Shown piece after piece: positions 1-8,800 of a stretch of 14,574 nucleotides of DNA. The position numbers were made by a program, and so were the translations under genes. How positions within the stretch are numbered: the stretch's first letter is position 1; each line of letters opens with the position of its first letter. The notes beneath the pieces are model-generated. The model did no database searches. It was given only the letters and a program-made list of their open reading frames with translations, and was not told where the DNA came from. This DNA comes from Phellopilus nigrolimitatus (lineage: Eukaryota > Basidiomycota > Agaricomycetes > Hymenochaetales > Hymenochaetaceae). The stretch spans positions 1-14,574 of the forward strand of contig JAJOHG010000548.1 of the NCBI GenBank assembly GCA_021029095.1, written 5' to 3'.

Positions 1-78
1 TTACTGACTTATGTTATCGTAGTTTGCTTTTCCCGCGCGCCACCGGATACCCATAATGGACGCTGACTCTCGCCTTTC

Positions 79-313
79 GTTTCTCTCTCTCTCACCTTGC
101 TTCACACGTCTCATTTCCCTTGACCTCTTTTCTTCTTTTCTTTCTTTCTCTTTTTTCTCTTTCTCTTTCCTTTCTCTTTCTTCTTTCTCTTTCCTTCTCT
201 TTCCTTTCCTTCCTTCCTTCCTTCCTTCCTTCCTTCCTTTTTCTTCTTCCTTCCTTTTTCTTTCTTTTTCTTTTTCTTTCTTTCTTTCTTTCTTTCTTTT
301 CTTTCTTTCTTCT
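79..313. repeat. Polypyrimidine tract with TTCC and TTTC tetranucleotide microsatellites
   Basis: Almost every base from 79 to 313 on the plus strand is C or T. It contains an uninterrupted (TTCC)n run at about 206-239 and a (TTTC)n run at about 272-304. Open frames here encode only Ser/Phe/Leu-rich or, on the other strand, Lys/Glu/Arg-rich repeats, which is what such a tract gives by chance, so I do not call a gene. Long homopurine-homopyrimidine tracts with mirror symmetry can form triplex DNA; that is a general property and not shown here. Confidence 0.95.
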
Positions 314-1148
314 TTTTGGTTATTGACTGCGTTCCAGGAGAGGAAGCAGTGTTCGGTGATGTGCGATGCAATTGGAAGCACGCAACACCGCAGTACGCGC
401 AGCCTGAGAGTGGCTTCGGCGTACGTGCTCTCGTCTTTGGGGAGACCTGCGTCTCCGATCGACGCCCAGGGAAGGTGAAGGCACGCGCCTTCTCTGTACA
501 CCGGCCGGATATTGCATCTTGAACCGAACGGCAAGGCGCAGAAAATGCAAAATGCAAAACAAAAAAAGTGAAAAAAAAACAAATGAAAACCCGAAAAAAA
601 GACTTGTTTCCGTTCGCTTCCTGCTTCCCTTTCCCTGTTTTCTCTTTTTTTCTTTTCTTTTCGTGATTTCATTCTAACCCAGTCAGTTCAAGGGTTAGCC
701 ATCGGATGTTGCTGAAGACATTCGACCCGATCCCCTTTCGACAGCACGATCGGAGCACGGACACCACGCCCAGATTAATCCATGCTTTTTCACTTGCAGA
801 AAAACGCTTTTCTACAATTTCTCCCGGGATGGGTGCAGGGATACTGTGGAGACTCCCGCCACAGGCCCTGCACCCTTTCCCATTCTTGTGCGTTCTTTCC
901 CATATTCTCGCCTTTTCCCCAGCTCATTGTGAACGTTTTATTTTTATCTTTATGTTCATTTTTCTGCTATGGTCGCCGCTCCGATATCTTTCAACATTCA
1001 TTTCCCGAGTCTCAACGGTCACCCACACCTGAATGCATCTGGAACCCAGCCCGGTTGGCGACACTCGATATCGGCCAGAAGAAATCTGGCTCATTTGCGG
1101 ACTGCGGAATAATTATCGGTATCTTAGGCAAGTGCTTTCCTAGTACCC
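314..1148. other. Intergenic stretch, no recognised gene; A-rich and second CT-rich tract
   Basis: A GC-richer patch (about 330-540) lies between two low-complexity blocks. It is followed by an A-rich run (about 555-602) and a second CT-rich run (about 617-662). Short open frames exist in several phases, but none shows a recognisable domain or clear codon bias. The part from 700 to 1148 is pyrimidine-rich with several ACCCA/CCCAC patches. It could be the upstream region of the putative gene that starts at 1149, but no TATA box stands out. Confidence 0.5.
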
Positions 1149-1297
1149 ATGACGGACGGAATGCCGTACACTCATCTCCTCAACTCTTTTTTTGAGACTC
1201 GGCGCAATGCCCTTCTGGACACAATTGAGCACATAGTGAGTTAGCTCTATCCCATCTTTGCGAACCTTCGTCAACCTAGGCACAAGTCTAGGAGATA

Positions 1298-1379
1298 AAC
1301 AACAGGCTTGACTCGATGACAATCACAACTCCGATTCCCAACCGCAGGTCACCGATATCAACCCAGCCGGAGTTCGATT
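1298..1379 (+). repeat. Diverged direct repeat, copy A
   Basis: This segment matches 1889-1974 in direct orientation. Both begin AACARCAGGCTT and continue through CTCGAYGACAATYACAACTC; the first half is about 80% or more identical by eye and the second half is weaker. Read in the plus frame, copy A gives LDDNHNSDSQPQVTDI and copy B gives LDDNYNSDSLSQFEDI, with three of the four differences in the best-conserved 28 bases synonymous. Copy A lacks one base (GA where copy B has AGG, near 1310), which breaks its frame. Both copies are preceded by a TAG acceptor-like site (1291; 1882) and followed by a GT donor-like site. Confidence 0.7.
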
Positions 1380-1888
1380 GTAAGGTAGCATTGCAGTATT
1401 TTACTAATTCGGTGAATACCGTCCCGCTTTAGGCAAGTGTGGACCTACAACCGCCTGCGTCACCTCGTGCTCTCATCCTCGGGAAGGTCCGTGTACTCGA
1501 GTTCTTTTCACATTATCATCGTCGACTCGCTTCTCCTCATTCAGGCTGCATTCATCTTGGGTCAATATTGTTCTCACAGCGCTGTGCGTATTGGACGTCT
1601 TGAACATCGACGAGTTCGAGGCTGCTGCGCAACCTGAGTACGTGACAGTAAGTTCTGTCAGTATCTGGCAAAGGAAGACCTTCTCACATCGTTTCTTCTG
1701 CGCCCCTATCTGACTGAATGGAAAGCGTCTTCGCGATGCTCCATCGACGCCCTGGCTTCTTATCGGGAAGCGCCAACGGCAATGGGTGATTGTAAGGCTC
1801 AAGTGACGATGCGTTGAGTTTCAGCGAGCGTTTGTGCCGTGCATTAGTCCCAATTCCCCGGATGGCTGCAGTACCATTATAGGCCGTG

Positions 1889-1974
1889 AAGAAAAACAGC
1901 AGGCTTAGGCTCGACGACAATTACAACTCGGACTCCCTCTCGCAGTTCGAAGATATCAGTTCAGTCCGAGCTAC
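1889..1974 (+). repeat. Diverged direct repeat, copy B
   Basis: Partner of 1298-1379, about 590 bp downstream. The frame is open from the acceptor-like TAG at 1880-1882 to a TGA at 1976-1978. Downstream of its possible donor (1975) is an intron-like stretch of 53 nt ending TCCTCAG at 2027, the same length as the matching intron after copy A. The following open segment contains LRPLLDFSSS, which resembles LRHLVLSSS after copy A. This suggests that more than one exon was duplicated, although the similarity there is weak. Confidence 0.65.
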
Positions 1975-2120
1975 GTGACGTAGCCTCAACAGGCGATACT
2001 GCGAGCCGACTTGCGACTTGTCCTCAGGTCCCTTCGCCCTCTGCTGGACTTTTCTTCTTCTTGTTTATTGCCTAAGCTGGCGTTTCACTATCACCACCAA
2101 GGAACACAGACACATGCGAA

Positions 2121-2139
2121 CCCCCCCCCCCCACCCCCC
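2121..2139. repeat. Poly-C run
   Basis: Twelve C, one A, then six C. The length of such a run is easily misread, so frames crossing it (in particular any continuation of the open segment that begins at 2028) cannot be trusted. Confidence 0.95.
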
Positions 2140-2302
2140 AATACTCTATACCGCCGTTGTATATGTCGTCTTGTGCCGTGCTGCCTACTCGTCAAAAATG
2201 CGTTTCTTCTGTTTCGCCGTTGAACCGAGTCTAAGTCGACTTGCTCATCCTACTTCCCCTGCCGTCCTTATCCGCCACTTGTACTAAGTGCCATTACTTC
2301 AG

Positions 2303-2502
2303 CGAATGCCACAGCTATATACAGGGAACATGAATTAGTTAATTCTGGCACCTTCCACCAACTAGAATTGGTCCCAGCTACTAAGGAGATTCGGAACTAC
2401 ATAGACGTACCACTAAGTGATATATCTAAAATCCGAGCCCGAGCTTTTAAGGGAGAATTGGAAGTCATAAGAAAATCGAAAGAAAAGTCATGCATTGCGT
2501 AG
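2303..2502 (+). other. Possible terminal exon of an unrecognised gene
   Basis: A TACTAAG branch-like sequence (2282-2288) is followed, after a short gap, by an acceptor-like ATTACTTCAG ending at 2302. From there a frame runs open for 65 codons (2305-2499) to TAG at 2500-2502. It starts NATAIYREHELVNSGTF and is rich in Lys, Glu and Arg with ordinary hydrophobic spacing. It has no ATG near its beginning, which fits an exon that follows an intron. It could be the last exon of the putative gene at 1149, but I could not build a convincing junction across the poly-C run. An open run of this length in DNA of about 45-50% GC is not rare by chance, so this is a weak call. Confidence 0.22.
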
Positions 2503-3618
2503 AAAAGCGTTGCAAGATCCAAGTGTTTAGCATTTCGACCGTTATATGTAATGTCCGAACGCGATGTCATAAAATAAGCTAAACACTTCCAAATATTGAG
2601 AGATACGCGTCTCAAAATTCTCGAGTTAAAATTTTGAGGCAGTATCCAACCTGCCTCAAAATTTTGAGTGATGGCTCTATTTGCACCTGGGGTTGGCCTA
2701 TACGCATAATGGGCTTTTTGCACTGGCCGCTGGCGCTTATATGACTTGAAACCTGCCGATTTGTTCCCACATGAATCAGAGTGTTGTTATTGACAACAGA
2801 AATGCGCTTACAATGTGCCGACATTCACGTAGTGATCACTCACAGCACTGTAGAACAGTCGCTCGTAAGCGGCAGAGAAGAAACGCTACCCATCTTCGAA
2901 GGTCCTCTTCGAGCGAGCCTAAGCGCAGCAGTAAGGGGAGAACAGACGCGACGAGGACTTTTTCTGTGAGCCACACTTGAGACGAGCGTGAACAAGCAGA
3001 GAGACGAAGCAATTGCACGTCATAAGATGATTCATCCCTGGGTGTGTAGCTAATATCACGATTCCGTGATAGGATTGACTGACTGATAGGCTAGATCGGA
3101 GAAGGCGGAAACTCTGAGCTAGTCTCCCACCTGTATTGCGGATCATCGGGACCATGGGCTCTGACGTATAGCGACACTTGCAACGGGGAACTTTGGCAAC
3201 CAATTTCGAGGTATGAATCCGAACACATGTTGACCAACTCTCTCTCTCTCTCTCGGCGTGTGAAGGAAACTCAAACTGAGCAGACGGTGCCTGTCTGTAC
3301 GCCACAGTCATCGCAATTGAGATAGCATATAGACAGGACATTCGGGATCAAACTCTCGGCAGAAAATCGACGCTGCGACGAAGCGGATTCGTGCGGGGCG
3401 AAGAGCCCCTTGAAGCTAGCGGCATCAATGGACTGCACGCCAGAAGCTGCGTGGACAATGATATATGATGAGATGCAAATCTGGCCTGTCGAGATCTCCC
3501 AGTTATACAACGCTCATTGACAGTCACAGCCTTCAAGTCAGACCGAGATACGCAGGCAGAACTCCAGAGACCAGCGTGCCAACCATCATGACCGCAGCAG
3601 ACAGGAGGTGACCAGAAA
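2503..3618. other. Intergenic, lower GC, no gene recognised
   Basis: I see no convincing gene here. Frames of up to 154 codons are open, mainly on the minus strand (for example 3348-3812), but they lack recognisable domains and cross the TATA box and 5' leader of the next gene. The segment holds the inverted repeat at 2628-2665 and a short (TC)n run at 3238-3254. Confidence 0.5.
2628..2665. repeat. Perfect 15-bp inverted repeat with 8-nt loop
   Basis: The left arm is AAAATTTTGAGGCAG (2628-2642), the loop is TATCCAAC, and the right arm is CTGCCTCAAAATTTT (2651-2665). The arms are perfectly complementary and each begins or ends with the palindrome AAAATTTT. A further CTCAAAATT occurs at about 2611. 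It lies downstream of the possible last exon that ends at 2502. It could be a cruciform-forming relic of a small transposon or part of a 3' region. No target-site duplication was recognised. Confidence 0.85.
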
Positions 3619-3627
3619 TATATAAAG
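3619..3627 (+). promoter_or_regulatory. TATA box candidate for the gene at 3813
   Basis: TATATAAAG lies 194 bp upstream of the ATG at 3813. A pyrimidine-rich tract (about 3752-3810, including a CCAAT at 3761-3765) then runs almost to the start codon, as is common in fungal leaders. A start of transcription 30-60 bp after the TATA box would give a leader of roughly 130-165 nt. The position is the only evidence. Confidence 0.45.
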
Positions 3628-3812
3628 TTGGAGCATCGCGGCCGTTGGCAGCGCGCCAGCCAAGTCATGATTGAGCGTAGAGAAGAGAATAAGTAGAAGA
3701 CAGAGAGCGCCATTGAAGCGAGAAGCCGAACCGTCTTCGACACGAGGCCCCGCTCGCCTTCCAATCTGCTTTTTATTCTCTCCTCTTCGACCTCCTTTTT
3801 CTCTCTCCCCAT

Positions 3813-4815
3813 ATGTCAGACTTTTCATCCCAGCTACCCTCGTCCTCGCTGTCTGTCGAGTCTACGAAGCGCACTGCAGATGTAGTCTCCAGCTCGCGCG
3901 GCGACGCCAACCGGTGAGTGCTTAATTTATAGCACTCCGGGCAGGGTAGCTGCGTCGTCGGCCGAAAGTCCAGGGTCACCGCCTCTACCCTCGACCACGA
4001 CCACCAAAGTGCTTATCCCGTCTTTCCCTGCAGCAAACTGGAGTCGACAGCGCAGGCCGCCGTGGACTGGGGCGTCCAGCATGAATTCCAGATCAAGGAC
4101 CTGGAGGTGCGTCTGAGCCTTCGTCGTGAAAAAAAAAAGAAGAGAACTGAGAGGCTGATTGCGTAAATATCATTCTTTTCGAACGGGACGCCCAGGCGGA
4201 GCTCGCGGGCGCTCTGAGCAACTCGCGCGCCGTGCACAGTCTCCTCGTCGAGGCGCTCGGCAGCATCGAGGTTCGTCCCCCTTCCGCAATTTTGCCATTA
4301 GTTACTTATGATCTCACCCACTGTGCGCAGGGCAACCGGCAGCGCGTCGACCGCGCACTCGTTCGACACATTCCACACATCTACCGCGAGCTGAGCGACT
4401 CCTTGGAGAACCTCGGCACGCTGCAGACCCGTCTCCCAGAGATCCGCGAGCAGGTCCGCGCTATCCGCAGCGCATACGACTCGGGGCGCCTCAAGGTCAG
4501 CAGCCCCTCTTCTCCCTTCCGCTTCTTTTCTGCCCTTTCTGCTATATGCGCGCGGGTCGCTGACGCTCGCGGCCCCTCCACCAGGCGCAGGACCTCGTCA
4601 CGGAGCTTGAGTGGAAGCACGCGCCCGCGCAGGACAAGCTCCTGCGCATCGTCTTCACGCGCGCGGCGCCCGTCGCGGCCCGCGAGGTCGCCCTGCTCCG
4701 GCTCGTGTTCGCGCTCCTATTTGTCTTCCTCGCGTGGCAGCTCGTCGGCGCTGTGGACGGCGCGTACCGCGCGTATCGGCACCGCCTTGTCTGGGGGGAC
4801 AAGCTCATTTCGTAG
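3813..4815 (+). CDS. Small coiled-coil protein with one C-terminal membrane segment (tail-anchored-like), unknown function
   Basis: Five exons join in frame: 3813-3913, 4034-4106, 4196-4270, 4331-4495 and 4585-4815. They encode 214 aa. Donors are GTGAGT, GTGCGT, GTTCGT and GTCAGC, with acceptors GCAG, CCAG, GCAG and CCAG; the introns are 120, 89, 60 and 89 nt. Residues 1-35 are Ser-rich and probably disordered. About 40-160 is charged and helical with Leu/Ile heptad-like spacing (QIKDLEAELAG, LQTRLPEIREQVRAIR). About 173-195 is a hydrophobic helix (LVFALLFVFLAWQLVGAV) followed by a basic tail of about 19 residues ending WGDKLIS. There is no signal peptide, so a tail-anchored protein facing the cytosol is the simplest topology. 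I do not recognise the family. The last acceptor could instead be the CAG at 4588-4590, which would drop two residues. The gene converges on the kinase gene. Confidence 0.8.
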
Positions 4816-5802
4816 GGCCCGCCCGTACATCCGTCCGGCAACCTCCCTCCATTCCTCTCATTTTCGCTGAACGCGCATCAACCACTCTTCACCTCTTTCC
4901 TAGACGTTCTTCCATTCTCTGGAGCATCTTTCGACTTCATCCCTTCAAATTCGTATTGGTAATATATTCATTTACGCCATTCACCTATTGGGAGCCTGCA
5001 CCGCCTCTTGCCTATATATCTCATATATTTCCCCCTTTCTTCTCGGTGTAATATTAGACCTCCTCTGCTGTCCCGCTCTCCACTTCTAGTACTCGCTCAT
5101 GCTCTCACTCGCCACCAGCTGTACCAATAGCGTTATGCTTTCCCTCATAGTCGACACACTCGACCTTCGGCGTACATAGCAGACTTGTTAGTTATATCAC
5201 TCGTCTCTGGATTTCTCATCCTTATATTCTTCGATACCTCTGTGGGATTACTAGTACGTCTCCGCACTGCTACGATACGAAAGAAGCTAGACAAATGCAT
5301 TAGGAGCGTTCGACGTCATCAGGAAGAAAGAAGACTGCGGCAGTGGTAAAGTCTAGGGGGAACATTGCACATGAGGAGAGTCAGGGGACCAAAGGAAAAG
5401 AAAAGAGAGAAACTAAACGAAGGATTACAAAATACCATACAACGAAAAAGAACAAAATCCGGTATTGGAGGGAGAAGAGTTTGGAAAATCTTTTAAAAAT
5501 TAAGCCTTAAAAAACAGACTTTTAGACACGGGTATGAGGGTGGGGGGCGACGTCGATGCGTGTCTGAGATGTCAGGGTGGTTGCAGGAGTGCAGGAACAA
5601 AGGGAATGCAGTGAAGGGCACGAGTTAATACATGCAGGATATGTACGATGCGATGGCAGAAATTAGACATAGTATACAGAACGGGAAAAAGAGAGTTGTG
5701 AGTGAGTGGGACTTCTTGACGGTGATGATCTCGTAGGAAAATTGAAGGCAGTAGGAAGGCAGTCAATAGTCAGAGGGCGATGAGATGACGGGTCGGCAGC
5801 GA
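4816..5802. other. Convergent intergenic region holding both 3' UTRs
   Basis: No coding segment is convincing here. The plus gene ends at 4815 and the minus gene at 5803, so both transcripts should end inside this stretch. AATATA at 4961-4966 and TA-rich sequence around 5010-5035 are candidate polyadenylation signals for the plus gene. For the minus gene there is an AT-rich patch around 5490-5520 but no AATAAA. The exact ends cannot be read from the sequence. Confidence 0.6.
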
Positions 5803-8800
5803 TCATTGCACAGTGCAGCCCTTTTCCTTGTCGCGGTCCACGGAGCCCCTCGCCTCGTGCCGCCTCGGCCTCCTCCGCCCGGGCCACGCCCCGACGAGCT
5901 CCTGCTCCGCCGCGGCGTCCCCGAAGTCGGACGCGTGCCCCACGCTCGAGGCCGCGAGGACAGACGCGCGCCGCGGGTCCGCCGAGTCCGCGGCGGACAC
6001 GGCGACGGAGAGGCGGCTCGGCGCGTACCGCGTCCCCGCGTCCGCCTCCGTCTCTGTCTCCGCGTCGCCGCCCGAGCCGGACAGCGCGCGGCTGCGCGAG
6101 CGCGAGGGCGCGTGCACCGGCGGGCGGGCCTGCAGCGCCGCCTGCGAGTGGGAGTGGGAGTGCGCGTGCGCGTGCGAGTGCGACTGCGACTGCGAGTACG
6201 AGTCGTCGCTGAGGTCGATGCTGCCGCCCGTGAGCGCGCTGCGCAGGCTCGAGCGGTTCGGCGTCGTGTTGTCGCTCGACGCGGAGAGCGGGCGGGGGCG
6301 CGGCTTGAGCAGCACCGCAGGGCGGCGCGGGATAGCGGTCGGGCTTGAGGGCCCCGCGTGCGGAGGCACCGCCTCGAACTCGTTCGTGCTCTCCTGCGAG
6401 TTCTGGCGCGAGGCCGCCGGCTCCGGAGTCAGAGAGGAGCGCGAGCGGCGGAAGGCGCCGAACATGCTCTTGTAGGCCGTGGGTGGCGGCGGCGTCTCCC
6501 CCTCGGGGCTCGGCGTGTTTTCCTTCGACGCGAGGAGCGAGTCTGGGACCGGGCTGCTTGAGGGCGTGAACTGCTTGAAGATGTCCAGGGCGTTGGGCGA
6601 GTCAGGGGTAGGGGAGTAGTTCGCGTATTGGAGCAGCTGGGCACGCAGCCCGCACGTGGGCGGTGCGTTCGGCGCACAGCGGGAGTGGGCGATCAGGGTG
6701 CACTCCTCGCACACGACGGCGTGCTTCTTGACCGACTGCATGCACACCCGGCAGAGGAGGGCTGGGGGAAACGCGTCAGAAGGCACGATATAAATACCAG
6801 GCGAAGCGCCGACTCACGCTTGCCAAACGACGTCTTGACGAACGAGTGCTCGCGGACAATGGACCCGGACGCCTCGCTGTCCGGGCTTTTCGGCGTCGTC
6901 GGCCCCGCCGACAGCCGTTTCTTGGGCGGCGACCCTGGGCGGCCCAAGGCGGCAGGCGACGGCGACCTGTCCTCCGAGCGGCGGGGACGGTCAGACGTCC
7001 GCGAGTCGGAGCGCGACACGTCGACGCCCAGGAAGCGCACCACGTCGGCCTTCTGCAGGTCCGTGCTGACGCGCCGGAGGAAGGGCAGACTGTCCTTCGG
7101 GCGCAGCACCCTGTGGATCTCGCAGTGCTCCTTCAGCCAGTCGTGCTCGCAGAGCGCCTCCGCGCTCGGCCTGTCCGCCGGGTCGCGCTGGAAGCACAGC
7201 TTGAGGAAGTCCTTCAGCAGCGGCGACCACTCGTCCGGGATCGGCGGCATGGGATCGTCCACGATGCGGTACATCACTGTGTCGCGCGCGTTAGTCTAGC
7301 AACCCGGGACGGCGCGGCGGCGAGGAGGCGAGACGTGCTTACCCGACATGCCGTTCTGGATGTCGGCGTACGGAGGCCGGCCCGTCAGCAGCTCGATGAC
7401 GGTGCACCCCAGCGACCAGATGTCGGACGCGCGGGACGCACCCTTGAGCTCGATCACCTCAGGCGCCACTAATTCCAGAACAGTTAGCATGCCCCCCCGG
7501 CTCCAAACGCGCACGCGCAAGAAATCGGGCTTACTCCAGTTCGGCGTGCCCGTCACATCGGACTTGTGGTCCCGGCCGACCTTGCGCAGGTTGAGCGACA
7601 CGCCAAAGTCGGACAGTTTGACGTTCCCGTTCTTCGTGGTCAGGATGTTCGCCGCCTTCAGGTCGCAGTGCACGACGTCGTTGCGGTGGAGGTAGTCCAA
7701 GCCCTCCAGGATCTTGATCACATATGTCGCGACGAGCTTCTCGTTGAGCTTTCCGAACGCCTTCAGGGTCTGCCCCAGCGAGCCGTTCTCTGCATACCTG
7801 GAAATGAAACGTTATTGTACATGAGAAATGAGCACTGCGTAAACGTAGAGCCGAACGCACTCAAGGACGATGTTCAGGGTGTCACTGTCCCTGGACATGC
7901 CCTCATATTTGACGATGCTGGGGTGCGAGAGGCTCTTGACCACATCCACCTCCCGCATGAGCTGCTTCACGTCGTCCTCGGAGAGCCCCTCCAGGCGAAT
8001 TCGCTTCACCGCGACCATCTGGCCCGTATTGAGGTTTAGCGCGCGGTACACGGACCCAAACTGCCCGCGTCCAATACAATTGCCAAGTTGCTAGAACGCA
8101 CACCAAACCCGATCAGCCCCAGAACACACACACACACGCTAGCGATGGTGAAACACGCCCAGCCCAGAAACAAAAAGAGGTGCTCACAAAGTGCGTGCCC
8201 GGCTTCCCCTCGTCCCGGATAATCAGCGTCTTCCTGACCGCGCTCCCGTCCATCGAGCTGCGGATGTCGCTCGCGCTGAAGTTGCTCGACGACGCCCCGC
8301 CGAGGCTCACCATGCTCTCGATCCGCGAGCGGTTCGGCTTCGCGCCGAGCTCGTCGTACGAGTTCGGCCGCGGCCGCCGGCGCGTGCCCGCGTCGACCTC
8401 GGACTGGAAGCGCCCGCGCGCGAGCCGGCTCGGCTGCGCCGCCGGCGCGGACGCCGCGAGCGCGCCGCGCGCCGCGTCCGGCTCGCCCGACGCGGACACC
8501 GCGCGCGGGAACGGCACGCCCGCCGCCGCCTCTGCCGCCGGGCTCGGCGGGGACCCGCTGCTGCTGCGCGGGATGTACACGCCGTGCCGGTTCGACGAGC
8601 TATTCCGGCGAAGCACGACGCGCGGGCCGCCGGCGCCGCCCTCCGCGCCGGGGCTCTGCTCGCGCGCGAGGCGCAGCGCGGGCGGCTCCTTCGGGAGCAG
8701 CGCGGGCGCGTCAAGGCTGTGGCGCGGGCGCTGCAACGGGCGTCGCGGCGCGAGCTGCGCGAGCGACTCCGCGCTCGCGTTCGCGGGCGCCGCCGCGCCG

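Larger units (their letters stand above)
1149..1978 (+). pseudogene. Putative spliced gene or gene relic, family not recognised, one frameshift
   Basis: I do not recognise this product. Six open segments can be joined through plausible splice sites with matching phases: 1149-1235, 1292-1379, 1433-1486, 1545-1647, 1726-1791 and 1883-1978. The introns are 56, 53, 58, 78 and 91 nt. Donors are GTGAGT, GTAAGG, GTCCGT, GTAAGT and GTAAGG. The second intron has a textbook TACTAAT branch point (about 1402-1408), and the fourth has CTGAC close to its acceptor. The start at 1149 reads MTDGMPYTHLLNSFFETRRN. Exons 3 and 4 read through as QVWTYNRLRHLVLSSSGR then LHSSWVNIVLTALCVLDVLN, a leucine-rich stretch. 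Exon 2 is out of frame by 1 nt near 1310 when compared with its duplicate at 1889. The end is uncertain: TGA at 1976, or a GTGACG donor at 1975 and further exons. Lower GC than the confident genes argues for decay or a fast-evolving gene. Chance assembly of splice-like sites remains possible. Confidence 0.3.

Noticed and set aside
1..672. Minus-strand frame of 223 codons with Lys/Glu/Arg repeats
   Set aside because: It is produced by the microsatellite; outside the repeat there is no coding signal.
2011..2287. Two overlapping plus-strand frames crossing the poly-C run
   Set aside because: They depend on the exact poly-C length and give proline runs. Only the first part (LRPLLDFSSS) may belong to a duplicated exon.
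3348..3812. Minus-strand frame of 154 codons
   Set aside because: It covers the TATA box and leader of the plus-strand gene and has no domain or codon bias.
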